Assembly: GCA_963971405.1 (NCBI GenBank)
Contig: OZ020489.1
Coordinates: forward strand, 11,036,001 to 11,100,000
DNA length: 64,000 nt
Source: Psococerastis gibbosa
Taxonomy: Eukaryota; Arthropoda; Insecta; Psocodea; Psocidae
Reading direction: 5' to 3'
Shown: piece by piece, positions 44,476-56,268 of the stretch
How the letters are laid out: the number at the start of each line of letters is the position of its first letter
Position numbering within the stretch: position 1 is the first letter of the stretch
Position numbers and translations under genes: made by a program
The notes under the pieces: model-generated
What the model was told of the DNA's origin: nothing
The model's database searches: none
The model's input: only the letters and a program-made list of their open reading frames with translations

Positions 44476-44614
44476 GGCGCATATTCCACCAACGTCAATA
44501 GTGATAGTAAATGTAGTATTGACGTGGTAGCTGACATTTTTAGACTGTTTTAATGTCTGCTACCAGGTCAATACTACATTTACTATCACTATTGACGTTG
44601 GTGGAATAAGCGCC
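44476..44614. mobile_element. Harbinger-type MITE, near-perfect palindrome (139 bp)
   Basis: Ends GGCGCATATTCCACC and GGTGGAATAAGCGCC with TTT on each side. The arms pair almost without mismatch for about 60 bp (ACGTCAATAGTGATAG...). Transcripts would form a long hairpin. Confidence 0.82.
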
Positions 44615-44944
44615 TTTCGAAAAGTAACCGTATGATATCGGAGACTAAAAGTTTTTTTTTGAGCGGTCAAGCCCCATTTAAGTTATCGGATGAATTTGCA
44701 CATGCTCAGTTCGGAATTGGTAAAGGTTCAGTTCAGCTACCCCAGCTGCGTATATTATAGAGCCAGTGGAATAATAATAAGCAATTGTAGTATTTACTTG
44801 GTTATCTTCTGCAATTTTGGGCCCATTATCAGGTAGCCAGTGAAATCATCAGCATTGACTGGATGACCATGATTGGATTTCTGTAGCCTACTATTTTGGT
44901 TTCAATGAGACATTTACCTTTCATGCAACCACGATGCCTTTATA

Positions 44945-45090
44945 AAATAAATAAATAAATAAGGACATTTTGTTGTCCTAGTACTAAGCCACACTAGCGG
45001 AGTTAGGGCTATAAAGCCCTCTCTTACACTCAACTAGGATGACCCAGGACTGCCTGCTTTACATGCCCTCCGAAGCATGGCCAGAAAAAA
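44945..45090 (-). repeat. SINE family A, reverse copy
   Basis: Starts with the (AAAT)n tail, then CTAAGCCACACTAGCGGAG, CCCTCTCTTACACTCAACTA and CCTGCTTTACATGCCCTCCG. The tRNA-like head is absent. Confidence 0.7.
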
Positions 45091-45287
45091 AACAAAAAAA
45101 AAACACAAATTGTAGTCGCATGGAAGGAAAATTACTCATGGCAAGATATAGAATAATTCAAAATAGATTCGCGTTAGTTTGGGACATATATAGACCTTCA
45201 ATCAATCAATCAATCTTTGTCCATGAGTCCGCATGACCATCACCAAGGTGGGATAGACGGTGTCCATTTGTAAACCAAAATAACATA

Positions 45288-45446
45288 CAGTAGAATCCGT
45301 TTATTATGACATCGAAGGAAATTGACAAACACGTCATAATAAGCAGAGATGTCATATAAAGCGTATATACAAAGCCGTAAAGAAAACCAAACTTCCTTGT
45401 GTAATTACGTCAATATATGCGGAGTCATAATAAACTGATTCTACTG
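45288..45446. mobile_element. pogo-type MITE with TA target duplication
   Basis: CAGTAGAATCCGTTTATTATGAC at the left pairs with GTCATAATAAACTGATTCTACTG at the right. TA flanks both (45286-45287, 45447-45448). Termini starting CAGTA with an internal TTATNA word are typical of pogo/Tigger relatives. Confidence 0.85.
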
Positions 45447-45448
45447 TA

Positions 45449-47422
45449 TATTATTATTGATATAAATTATAATAAAAAAATATAAATTATATTTTTACAT
45501 TCGATGTTACATTTTTTATAAATGCATTGTATTGGTGGTTCAGAGGGGCACCTTTTGGAATTCCTAAGAGCTAATAAATAACACTTTTATTTTATATTAA
45601 AACTAACTCTAAACTTAGTCTACAAGACAAAACAAATTCTTTGAATTTGTGTTATAAAAAAAACAATATAATATAAATATAACTTCCAAGATTAAAAAAA
45701 TATACACTTATGATTTCATGTAGGCTAACTATAAGATACTATTCTTGACCGACCGTTATTTTTTTTCACAAACTGACTTCTTTTGAACTAAGGAATCGAC
45801 CGGTAATAAAATGTAACGATTTTGTTAGGGGTAGCTAAACTGAACCTTCACCATATTCTCAATTTGGTTGTTCAATTTATTGTAAATTGTGTATGTTTCT
45901 AATTTGTCAATATACTGAATATATAACTTACTAGCTTGTGTATAATGCAGTCAATAAACCGTGGTAGTAAGATGCATGCTAATTTAAGGATTTACAAGAT
46001 TTAATATACATACCTTCGATACCTTTACGACTTTTGCAATTAATGATAACATCGAAGGACTAATAAATCAACTTCATTAGCCACTCAATCTCAATGGGGC
46101 AGTGGCCATTGCAATTTGCGACGCTTCGCCAATGTAGCCTACTTCTCTACAGCTACAGCCAGACAAAATAATTATATAATTACTGTGACAAAAACTGCAC
46201 TAGTTGGTAGCATTTTTTAATGCTGGTAGACTTCAATTCTACCATCCTACCCACAAAAGGCGCACAATTTCATCACAAAGGCAAAATGCCCAAAACTACA
46301 CACCGAATGCTACCAACGCCAACCTCCATGTTTGAAGGTCGAAGGGTCGAACCTGACTGGCTCACTAGTCACTGGTGCAGGCCGCAGTGGCGCGTGGCGT
46401 GCCTTACTGTCTGCTGATTGTCTGATGCGCCATGCGGTCTGCAAGTACCGTCTGCCTAGTGCCTGCATTCAGCATTCTAAATTGTAATTGGCCAACAGTG
46501 TTGTCAGATCCAAGAAACCAAAACGCGGATTTTGAAATAAAAATTCTTAATGCAACCAATATTTACCGTACTTTAATATTAACAATCATTCAAATGTTTT
46601 GCTTTTGTTAAATCAAAATTTATTAAGAATGTCTAAGTCTAGCTCTAGGCTAGTTTAAGGGTTCGCGAACACACGTAGCCTTCTTGAGTGCTGCCCATCT
46701 GACATTTCGAAGAAAAAAAAAATGAATAAAATTTCTAGATTTTTTCAAGTTACGGTATTATATAGTTTGCTATTTTGTACGGCATAGGCCTATTAGAAAA
46801 AAGAGTAGGTAGGTAGCCTACGGTAGGCCTACCTAATGCAGACATTTGGTAACATAATTAGTACCTATACACCTGTTTGAAAAATGAAGTCGGTATAGAA
46901 GACAGCTTAATTCTAACGGGTATTTTCTGAGTTTCGAGTAAAAGTAAAGCTCAATTCATGCGCTACACAGCTCACAAAACGCGGAACTGGATTTCCCCCC
47001 AATTAAGCCTATAGCAGGCCTACACTATACCCAATCCAATACATATTCGAAAGTCTATAATATAAGCCTGTAAATTCAGATGAAAATCACATACTTCAAC
47101 ATAAACATTCCAAACATTTCTTCGATCAAATAAATATTCGAGTGTGCAATCAGGGCCTTTTACTCTATTTGATATAGCCTATTCACGTTTGAGTATTTGA
47201 ACTTAGCCTACAAGGGAAAGCGTTGTGGTGTTCCAACTTTGAAGGGCTAACGGTGCAATTAGAAAAATTTGAAGCCCATCTGACGACAATAAGTAGCTTT
47301 AAATGAGCTGCTCTACATGAACTGGAAAAAGAAGACCTATTCTCCCTTTTAAAAATATAGCATGCCAAATTCATTTCAACAACTCGTGCAGTCCGCGTTC
47401 GGCGTTAAGGGTAAGGGGTAAG
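45449..47422. other. No gene seen
   Basis: AT-rich intergenic sequence before the mitochondrial insertion. The plus frame at 46220-46417 and minus frame at 47183-47374 have no family signature. Confidence 0.4.
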
Positions 47423-47479
47423 GGTAAGGGGCCATGGGCTTATATTTACTAAGTGGTAAGGGTGATTTTGTGTTAACAT
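47423..47479 (-). pseudogene. cox3: cox3 5' fragment in NUMT
   Basis: ATG at 47479 opens 19 codons with the typical start of cytochrome c oxidase subunit III (MLTQNHPYHLVNMSPWPLT). Homology then ends at the NUMT junction. The ATG overlaps the atp6 stop, as is usual in arthropods. Confidence 0.85.
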
Positions 47480-48164
47480 TAATTAGTTTCTGTTGAATAT
47501 AGAGTGGCTAAAATTGCGAATACATATGATTGGATGAAAGCTACGGCTGTTTCTAAAGTTAACAAAAGAATTTGGGTAAAAATAAGGATATTCAATATAA
47601 TAATTGATAATGTAGGGCCAGTGTTACCTAGAAGAGTTATTAAGAGGTGGCCTGCGATTATATTTGCGGATAGACGAATAGCAAGAGTTCCTGGGCGGAT
47701 GATGTTTCTGATTATTTCAATACATAGCCTACTATAAAAGGTATTAAGATTGCAGGGGTCCCTTGAGGGATTAGATGGCTAAATATATGTTGGCTAAAAT
47801 TAATTCAACCAAATAGTATGAATGCGATTCATAAGGGTAAAGAAAGAGCTAATGTTATTGATATATGTCTGGTGCTAGTAAAAATATAAGGTAATAGTCC
47901 TAAAATGTTATTAAATAGAATTAATGAAAACAAAGAAATAAATATAATGGTGTTTCCTGTATTTAATTTATTTTCACCAATTAAGGTTTTAAATTCCTTG
48001 TGTAGGGTAAAAATAATTTTTATTCAGATCAAATTTAGTCGAGTTGGGACTAACCAGAAAATGAGGGGCAATATAAAAAAGATTAGAAATGTTCTTATTC
48101 AATTAATGGATAAATTAAAGATGGTTGTAGAGGTGTCGAAAACGGAAAATAAGTTAGTTATCAT
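47479..48164 (-). pseudogene. atp6: atp6 copy in NUMT with a 5-bp frameshifting insertion
   Basis: ATP synthase subunit a, an inner-membrane proton channel subunit in the source organelle. The frame runs from ATG at 48164 (overlapping the atp8 stop) to TAA at 47479-47481. It is 686 bp, five more than a 226-residue gene. The excess lies at 47725-47731, where FMVCIE is split by an inserted GGCTA (minus strand), giving TAGCCTA on the plus strand. After it the frame resumes correctly ([18 protein letters not shown]). No other damage is seen. Confidence 0.92.
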
Positions 48165-48319
48165 TTTCAATTAATGTTATTTTTAATATTTTTATTACTA
48201 AAATAATTAGTGTTTAGAGTATTTTTTGAATAAAAATAATTTAATGAGTTAGAAGAGACTAGAATTGTTACAAATATAATAAATAAGGAGAATCATCATA
48301 TAGGATTTATTTGTGGTAT
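48158..48319 (-). pseudogene. atp8: atp8 copy in NUMT, frame intact
   Basis: 53 codons starting ATA, MPQMNPMWWFSLF under the mitochondrial code, the standard start of ATP synthase subunit 8. One membrane segment and a polar tail follow, ending at TAA with a 7-bp overlap with atp6. Confidence 0.9.
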
Positions 48320-48320
48320 A

Positions 48321-48385
48321 AAAGATTATTTTTAAAATAATTTTAGGTTGACATTCTAATGTTATAAAGTTTTAACTAAATCTTT
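48321..48385 (-). tRNA. trnD: trnD (GTC), mitochondrial copy in NUMT
   Basis: Acceptor stem AAAGATT/AATCTTT is perfect and the anticodon loop contains GTC. It sits between trnK and atp8 in the ancestral arthropod order. Confidence 0.9.
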
Positions 48386-48455
48386 CATTAGAAGTAATTT
48401 TTTTTTACTATGATTTGGTTTAAGAGACCAATACTTGATTTTCAGCCATCTAATG
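48386..48455 (-). tRNA. trnK: trnK (CTT), mitochondrial copy in NUMT
   Basis: Acceptor CATTAGA/TCTAATG is perfect. Anticodon CTT lies in the GGTCTCTTAAACC arm. It directly follows cox2, whose stop is completed as T(AA). Confidence 0.92.
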
Positions 48456-49140
48456 ATTCAGAATTTTTTAATAATCAGTTAATAAATCTATTTTTAGAGG
48501 TTCTTTCTACCACGATTGGTATGAATGAATGTACAGACCCACAAATTTCTGAGCATTGCCCATAGAATAACCCCGGGTAGTTAATTAAAAATCTTGTTTG
48601 GTTAATACGCCCGGGGTTAGCGTCTACCTTCACTCCTAGCGAAGGTATTGCTCATGAATGTAAAACGTCCGCAGCGGTAACTAAAATTCGAGTTTGTGTA
48701 TTATAGGGCAGTACAATTCGGTTATTTACTTCTAAGAGGCGGAAGTCTGATTGTGCATTCTCGGAAGGAGGAATTATGTAAGAGTCAAATTCCACGTTTA
48801 TGAAGTCTGAATATTCATATGATCAGTATCACTGATGGCCGATAGTTTTTAAAGTTAAGGATGGAGTGGTTACTTCATCTAACAGGTAAAGAATTCGTAG
48901 GGAAGGGAGGGCGATAAAAATTAAAATTACTCCTGGGATAACTGTCCAAATTATTTCTACTAATTGATTTTCTATTAAAAATCGGTTTGTGATTTTATTT
49001 GAAATTATTGCAACTATTAAATACGAAATAGAGCATGTAATAATTAGTAAGATTAAAATAGAGTGATCATGAAAAAAGTTTAATTGTTCTATTAAAGGGG
49101 AAGAACTTTCTTGAAGATTTAAATTTGATCAGGTTGCCAT
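48456..49140 (-). pseudogene. cox2: cox2 copy in NUMT, frame intact
   Basis: 228 codons plus a terminal T (incomplete stop) from ATG at 49140. Cytochrome c oxidase subunit II, which in the organelle receives electrons at its CuA centre. Visible motifs: HQWYWSYEYSDF aromatic patch, [21 protein letters not shown], and the CuA ligands in [20 protein letters not shown]. Two N-terminal membrane segments are present. No lesion was found. Confidence 0.93.
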
Positions 49141-49141
49141 T

Positions 49142-49200
49142 TTCTAACAAAAGAAATACTTTATGAATGAAGCTTAAATTCAACGCACTAATCTGCCATA

Positions 49201-49205
<5 letters not shown>
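49142..49205 (-). tRNA. trnL2: trnL2 (TAA), mitochondrial copy in NUMT
   Basis: TCTAATATGGCAGATTAGTG start, anticodon TAA in the GAATTTAAGCTTC arm, closing TTAGA. Its position between cox1 and cox2 is the arrangement of crustaceans and hexapods. Confidence 0.92.
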
Positions 49206-50734
<1,529 letters not shown>

Positions 50735-50737
<3 letters not shown>

Positions 50738-50799
50738 GGAGTGACTGAATAAAAGGTGATAAATTGTAAATTTATTTATGGTGTATAAACCCTCTATTA
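50735..50799 (+). tRNA. trnY: trnY (GTA), mitochondrial copy in NUMT
   Basis: Acceptor AATGGAG/CTCTATT and anticodon GTA in ATAAATTGTAAATTTAT. It is on the strand opposite to cox1, as is usual, and touches the cox1 start. Only four bases separate it from trnW; trnC, normally between them, is absent. Confidence 0.85.
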
Positions 50800-50803
50800 A
50801 CCT

Positions 50804-50867
50804 AAGGCTTAAATTTTTATTTATTTTTAACTTTGAAGGTTACTAGTTTTATTTAACTTAAAGTCTT
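50804..50867 (-). tRNA. trnW: trnW (TCA), mitochondrial copy in NUMT
   Basis: Acceptor AAGACTT/AAGCCTT (one mismatch) and anticodon TCA in ACCTTCAAAGT. It follows nad2 directly. Confidence 0.85.
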
Positions 50868-50868
50868 A

Positions 50869-51861
50869 TTAAGAAATAAGGTTAAATAAAAATAAGGAGA
50901 AACATGAAATCATTAGGTTTATATTTCTAAATAAATTATGTCTAAAATTTATGTTAATGAAATATTTTTCGGTAAAATTAATTATAACCAGAGAATTAAT
51001 AATTAATCGAATATAGAAAAATGTTGTAATTAGGGCTGTTATGATTATGATTAGACATAGTATATTTATATTTATACACATTAGATTATTGATAATTAAT
51101 CATTTAGGTAAAAACCCCAAAAAGGGGGGGAGCCCTGCTAGGGACAATAATCTTACGGGGAAGTGAAATCTATTTTTAGAAAAAATTTGATTAAAATGAA
51201 TTGTATTTAATTTTATAAAATTTATTAGAGTGAAAACATTTAATATAAAGTATGTTGAAAAGTAAAAAATTAGTAAAAATTTGTTTATAAAAGTTGCTGT
51301 TATTATTCAACCCAAATGGTTGATTGAGGAGTAAGCTATAATTTTTTTTAGTGATGTTTGGTTAAGTGCGCCCAACGATCCTATAATTAAGGATAAGACA
51401 CAAAAAGGTATAATGATTTTTGGGGTTACGATATAGAATAGGATGAAAATAGGGGCAATTTTTTGCCAGGTTATTAAAATAAGACATTTTATTCATGTTA
51501 ATCCTTCTATTACTATAATAAATCAAGATTGAAATGGAGTTGCCCCTAGTTTTAATATTAGGCTAGTCGATAACAGAATGTTTAATAAGGTGGGGGTAGT
51601 AATTGATGAAATGATTGAAGAGTTGAAGGTGTTTAAAAGGCAAAAAGATAGAAAGGAGCATGAAGCAATTGCTTGGATTAAAAAATATTTTAGGGCTGAT
51701 TCATTCGATAGAACATTTTTATTATCTGTAATCAGAGGGATAAAGGAAATTATATTGATTTCTAACCCTATTCATGCACCTAGCCAGTTGGATGAAGAAA
51801 TTGAAATTAATGAGCTAACAATTATTATGAACGAAAATAAAATATTTAAATTATTTAAAAT
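50869..51861 (-). pseudogene. nad2: nad2 copy in NUMT, frame intact
   Basis: NADH dehydrogenase subunit 2, a hydrophobic subunit of complex I. About 330 codons from ATT near 51861 to TAA at 50869-50871. Conserved points: SSSNWLGAWMGLEINM near the start, [13 protein letters not shown]-like ([11 protein letters not shown]), KKIMAYSSINHLGWM, and LSLAGLPPFLGFLPKW. No frameshift is seen. The exact start is uncertain because it is not ATG. Confidence 0.88.
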
Positions 51862-51887
51862 TAATAAAGTATATTTATATTATATAT

Positions 51888-51952
51888 TACATTATGGTGT
51901 TTTTAGCACGAAAGATTTTGATTCTTTAGGAGTATTTAGTTTATATAATGTA
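51888..51952 (+). tRNA. trnQ: trnQ (TTG), mitochondrial copy in NUMT
   Basis: Acceptor TACATTA/TAATGTA and anticodon TTG in AAGATTTTGATTCTT, on the strand opposite to nad2. It overlaps trnI by one base. Confidence 0.85.
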
Positions 51953-52016
51953 ATAAAGATACAAAATAGTATATTATTTACCCTATCAAGGTAATCCTTT
52001 TATCAGGCACTTTATT
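51952..52016 (-). tRNA. trnI: trnI (GAT), mitochondrial copy in NUMT
   Basis: Acceptor AATAAAG/CTTTATT is perfect; anticodon GAT in TACCTTGATAGGGTA. Confidence 0.9.
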
Positions 52017-52072
52017 TTATAGTTTATTTAGAATATTAAATTGCAAGTTTAAGGGTATGTAAGAGTTAAAAT
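52014..52072 (+). tRNA. trnC: trnC (GCA), mitochondrial copy in NUMT, displaced
   Basis: Anticodon GCA in TAAATTGCAAGTTTA, with acceptor ATTTTAT/TTAAAAT (one mismatch). It lies between trnM and trnI instead of between trnW and trnY. At 59 nt it is short; one arm may be a loop. Confidence 0.65.
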
Positions 52073-52079
52073 TTAAATT

Positions 52080-52141
52080 AAAAAGAGACTTAGTCTATGA
52101 ATGAGGTATGAACCCATTAGCTTAATTTTAGCTTACTTTTT
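52080..52141 (-). tRNA. trnM: trnM (CAT), mitochondrial copy in NUMT, displaced
   Basis: GCTAATGGGTTCATACCTCA holds the anticodon CAT; acceptor AAAAAG/CTTTTT. It lies upstream of trnI and trnC instead of between trnQ and nad2. Confidence 0.85.
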
Positions 52142-52440
52142 AAAAAAAGTTTATATTATAAATAGTAATAATGGAATTATTTAAAATAATTTCATAATTA
52201 AAAATTAAGGCTATATTTTAAAAATTAAGGCTATATAATAAATATATAAATAAAAATAAATAAAAAAAGAATAATAGATAGAGATATATTTATAATATAT
52301 ATATATATATATTATAAATATATATATAATATATATGAATATATATATATATATATATAATTTATATATATATAATAAATATATAAATAAAAAAAAATAA
52401 AAAAAGAATAATAGATAGAGATAAAAAATTGAAAACATTC
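52142..52440. repeat. AT-only segment with two direct repeats, possible control region
   Basis: Almost pure A and T. ATAATAAATATATAAATAAAAA through AATAATAGATAGAGAT occurs at about 52225-52282 and again at about 52370-52424 around a (TA)n palindrome. It may be the end of the mitochondrial insert or a nuclear low-complexity region. Confidence 0.5.
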
Positions 52441-53925
52441 CAAGACATATACACAGTGTAGTCCAATTGAAGAAGAAGAGTCCAATTCTTCTTCTTTAAT
52501 TTAATGTAAAAAACTTTTAGTTTATAACCATAAAGAATTTTAAATAACTCCCGCTAATTTTCAAACGTTAAAAAATGGATTTTTGGTTAGTGAATATTCT
52601 AGATTGCTTTCTCGCATTTTCTTTGTTGAAATTATATGAAATAATACACAAATTATGTACAAATCTGAATGTCATTTTGAAAATTAAACGTTTTGAGGTT
52701 CCCCCAGGACTCCAGTGTTTTTTTTTTTTTTACAAAATGTTTGTCAGCTGTCTGTAGGCCTGCTTGCTCATGGATTTGTGGATAAACTAGGTATATACGC
52801 GATTACCTTAGTTGACATTCGTCATGTACTTGCGGTACTGTATGAATAGGTTGATAAGAATCATATATCGGGACAAATTTTTTTTCTATTTTGGGCTAAC
52901 TCAATTTTGGGGGTTCCCTAACAACCATTACTGTATGATAGAAGAAAAAATGTGGTGGGTATCATATGCCCTACATTCCTACATTACTTTACGCTGAAAA
53001 AAAATCTAAATGCTTCAATATAAGCTGCAAGTTTTACTTTACTTCATGTTGTCAGTCAGGAATGCAGCTACATTCATACATATCTAGAGAAAGTAAGGGT
53101 AAATCAAGTTACAACTATACCTTATACGAAATCAGGTAGGCTTTGAATATGCAAAGAAGGGTTTTGTGCGTATTATGTCTTATGTATTCTTTCTAAGGGG
53201 CAACTCGAGTTGCCCCATTTTGACGTTGTTTTATATTTAATCGGTATTGAGATTTTTTTATGTACTTTGGTGCTAAGATAATGAAGAATAACAGCCCAAA
53301 AATAATTATTATACTTTAGATGGCCCATGCTCACTGAATAGAATCATCAAATTTGCAGTAAGTACGACGGATTTTGTAGGATTGCTAGGGAGAGTAAGCA
53401 GAGTTACCAGAAACAAATAGTGTGTTACAAATAGGTATAATTTAAACCAAAAAGTGTAAACTATAAAAACACAACAACCTAAGCCCTAATTGCTTAAGCT
53501 AACAAATAAGTACCGTAAAAAAATGTAGCCTACATAAAAATCCTATCGGCTCAAAATATATTTTTCAATAAACTAAATTAATTGCTTACAAAATGAGAAT
53601 ATTAGATATTCGGCACAAATTGGGTCAACTTAGTCAACTTTCTTAACAATAGCAGTGAAGAAATTTAGGTTTGTAGCCTATCTGTTAGAAAAAGCTCTTA
53701 ACGAGGGTAAAATTTTTCAATTCTTCGCGGCGTTTGCAGAGACATCCATCAGAGATGCCACGCACATGCAGACAAAAAAATGCCGTCTGCTATGACTCAA
53801 CAAACATTGGGTTACACATGCTTAGCTTATGTAACTTGCGGAAAAACAATATTGTCCGTAGGAATCTCCAATAGTGATTAAACATAATGGTCTCCTTTGT
53901 AATTTTGTAAAACTTGCTGTCACTC
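52441..53925. other. No gene seen
   Basis: Contains an eroded forward fragment of the CAGA-core repeat at about 52690-52925 (CGTTTTGAGGTTCC, TTTGGGCTAACTCAATTTTG). Otherwise nothing identified. Confidence 0.4.
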
Positions 53926-54097
53926 ATTGTGAAAAATTATTACTTTGTACAGTTTTACTTAATAAAATGAAATAGATACACAACCGGTTTCGGCTCACGC
54001 CATCGTCAAACTTGCAATTGAAAACATAATTATTTTATTACATATTAAACATATTTTATTACGTAAAACTGTACAAAGTAATATTTTTTTTCACAAT
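53926..54097 (-). ncRNA. Fold-back element with a hammerhead-like core
   Basis: Left arm 53926-53958 (ATTGTGAAAAATTATTACTT...) is the inverse of right arm 54063-54097. Between them, on the minus strand at 53984-54008, lies TTGACGATGGCGTGAGCCGAAACC: box one, a GGC/GCC stem and the GAAAC box. The same core occurs at 39640-39665. Known Penelope-like retroelements carry hammerhead motifs in inverted terminal copies, which is the likeliest origin. One extra base before the stem and T for C in box one argue against strong cleavage. Confidence 0.5.
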
Positions 54098-54191
54098 CAG
54101 GTCCAATGGTGATTATTGTTACATAATAATAATATAAATAATAAAATTTCCATAAGCAGTGTGTCTCCTAGGCAGCTCACCGTATTGCTAA

Positions 54192-54457
54192 GGCGGCTAT
54201 TCCACTGGCGATTTTACTTCGTACTTTGACATTGACGTTTGTTTTGTTCTAAGGAGACTATTATGTAGATATGTACTTAACTTATTTATTATAAATTAAG
54301 TTATAATATGGTAGCAGACACCATTAAAAGTCCCTACCATATTATACCTTAATTTATAATAGATAAGTTAAGTATCTACATAATAGTCTCCTTAAAACAA
54401 AACAAACGTCTATGACAAAATCAAATATGGACTAAAATCGCCGGTGGAATAGCCGTC
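54192..54457. mobile_element. Harbinger-type MITE (266 bp), full copy
   Basis: GGCGGCTATTCCACTGGCGA and TCGCCGGTGGAATAGCCGTC with TAA on both sides (54189-54191, 54458-54460). The arms pair over most of their length (GTTTTGTTCTAAGGAGACTA...) around the AT-rich core. Confidence 0.88.
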
Positions 54458-55149
54458 TAAGGTTCGGCTAATTGTAGGTAACTAATAAAACCGGTCAAAC
54501 CTGATCACATGCAACTTCTGGTATAGCAGCCCTATTACTCTCCCCACTATGAAATTTACAGATTAACGTAACGCCGGGAATAGAAAGAGAGGAAGAATAT
54601 TGTCATACAAGTAACCCACAAGGCGTCACGCGACAAGAACAAAATCATTTAACTTAGCATTGTTACCCGGTGGATAAGATGAGCATCCGCATCGTAACTA
54701 TGAAGCGGCTAAAAGTTGTGACTGAGATTATGCTTGGAGGTTCTCGCTATAAGCTAATCACAGTCATAATAAAGCTATTTAGAATGCGAGTAACTTACTG
54801 CATCGGCTTCTGTTGACCAGCCTGCCTGCTGGAACAATTGTTCTTCATTTGCCCGAATTCAGATGCTTTTTTATATTGGACCCAAATAACTCATTACATT
54901 TCCTTTGCCATTTCACCTTACGTTTCGCCGTTAAAGGCCTCACTTAGGTTAAGGCTAGACGCCATCTATTCTATTTTATATCAATATATATATATATAAA
55001 TATATTCATTAATATTCATTGATTCATTTGTTTAAAAAAAAACTTATTGCAAAATGCGCGGGATATTCAATTTCATAAATTGAACCTCTGCTATAGTTTC
55101 GGTGTGTTTTTAACTATTTTCCCTTACACCTTTATTATAATTATTTTTA
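54458..55149. other. No gene seen
   Basis: Unique-looking sequence with a (TA)n stretch near 54985. Confidence 0.4.
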
Positions 55150-55203
55150 TTCAGCGGTCAGCACACCACTCCGGCAACGTGGAGATCCGGGCTCGAATCG
55201 CTT
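55150..55203 (+). repeat. tRNA-like sequence
   Basis: TTCAGCGGTCAGCACACC resembles a tRNA A box. GATCCGGGCTCGAATC is a B-box and T-arm match. The 5' acceptor half is missing, so it is a SINE head or a tRNA fragment. Confidence 0.5.
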
Positions 55204-55204
55204 T

Positions 55205-55415
55205 CCCATCCAATTAAAAAATGGCGTCATGGGATATGTTAAGTACAAACATTATGATAGATTTCAATAAAAAGAAAAATTCTAATTTCCGTCAATGTCA
55301 TTTGCATTCTGCAATGCGAGGTCGGTGGAAACGCCACCTAAGTCTTGAATGTCTGCTACCACGTCACCGTTTTTTTTATTGTAAATAGCCCTAGCCGGTC
55401 GGTGGAATGGGCGCC
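55205..55415 (-). mobile_element. Half copy of the 22398-22781 Harbinger-type MITE
   Basis: Reverse match to the left arm and centre of that element, from AAAAAATGGCGTCATGGGAT to TCGGTGGAATGGGCGCC, followed by TTA. The other arm is missing. Confidence 0.75.
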
Positions 55416-55452
55416 TTAGAGCAAGCCTTGCTGGACAATTCCAAACATCAAC

Positions 55453-56268
55453 AAGAACCGGTCCAAGTTTACTCGAACATGCTTTCCAATTTATCAATTT
55501 AGTAGGTAGAGAAAATGAGTACTTTCATGGTAAATAATTTTCCTATAGTAAAATTTCGGACATCTCGGGAGGGGGGGGGGGGGGTGTTCACCTGACGTCA
55601 CTGGAGGTGAAGTAAATTCTAGATAGGTCAGACATTACATTACATAACCACACAGCAATAATGGCAGGGCACGCAATGCATTTGAGCGTGAATTTTCATT
55701 TTTTCAAAAACATTGTTACTCAATTTAACACCTAAAACATGCCTGAAGGTAGAAATCATCGATAGAAAGGTTTCGCAGAAAATTTATTTTTTAGTCATTT
55801 TTCATTAAAATTTAGTTATTTTAATTTTTTTACCCCCAGAAGAAAACCATCAAGGGGCAAGCGACCCCCCGCATCTTGTTAACAGTAATAACGACTACAA
55901 TATATGTGAATTTAAAAGAAATCGTTGGAGCCGTTTTTGAGAAATACTTTTTTTAGACGTTTTTTTTGGAGTTTTTTGAGAATAAAACCCAACCAAATTG
56001 AGTTAGCCCAAAATGAAATAAAATGGTCTCGAGGCATGATTTTTGTGAACCTACATGCAAAATTTCATCAAATTCGGCCGAGTAGATGGACAGACAGACA
56101 GACAGCCATACATACAGACAGACAGAGCGACAGACAGACATTCCGTAAAAACCACTTTTTTGGGTTCCTGGGACCTCAAAACGTGTAATTCCGTTGAAAT
56201 CTCGGAGTCGGAAATTTCGACCATCACAAAGCTTTCCTTATACTAATACTACGTATAAATTGGAAAAC
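55453..56268 (-). repeat. CAGA-core dispersed repeat, near-full copy
   Basis: Reverse copy from AAGAACCGGTCCAAG to ATAAATTGGAAA, with (CAGA)n-rich sequence at 56089-56140 (ACAGACAGACAGACAG). Open frames inside are translated repeat. Confidence 0.8.

Noticed and set aside
47400-47431. GGGTAA-like repeats as a telomere remnant
   Set aside because: Only about four irregular units directly at the NUMT breakpoint; junction filler explains them better.
51578-51994. 138-codon plus frame in the NUMT
   Set aside because: Antisense of nad2 and tRNA genes; the minus strand reads a clear nad2 under the mitochondrial code.
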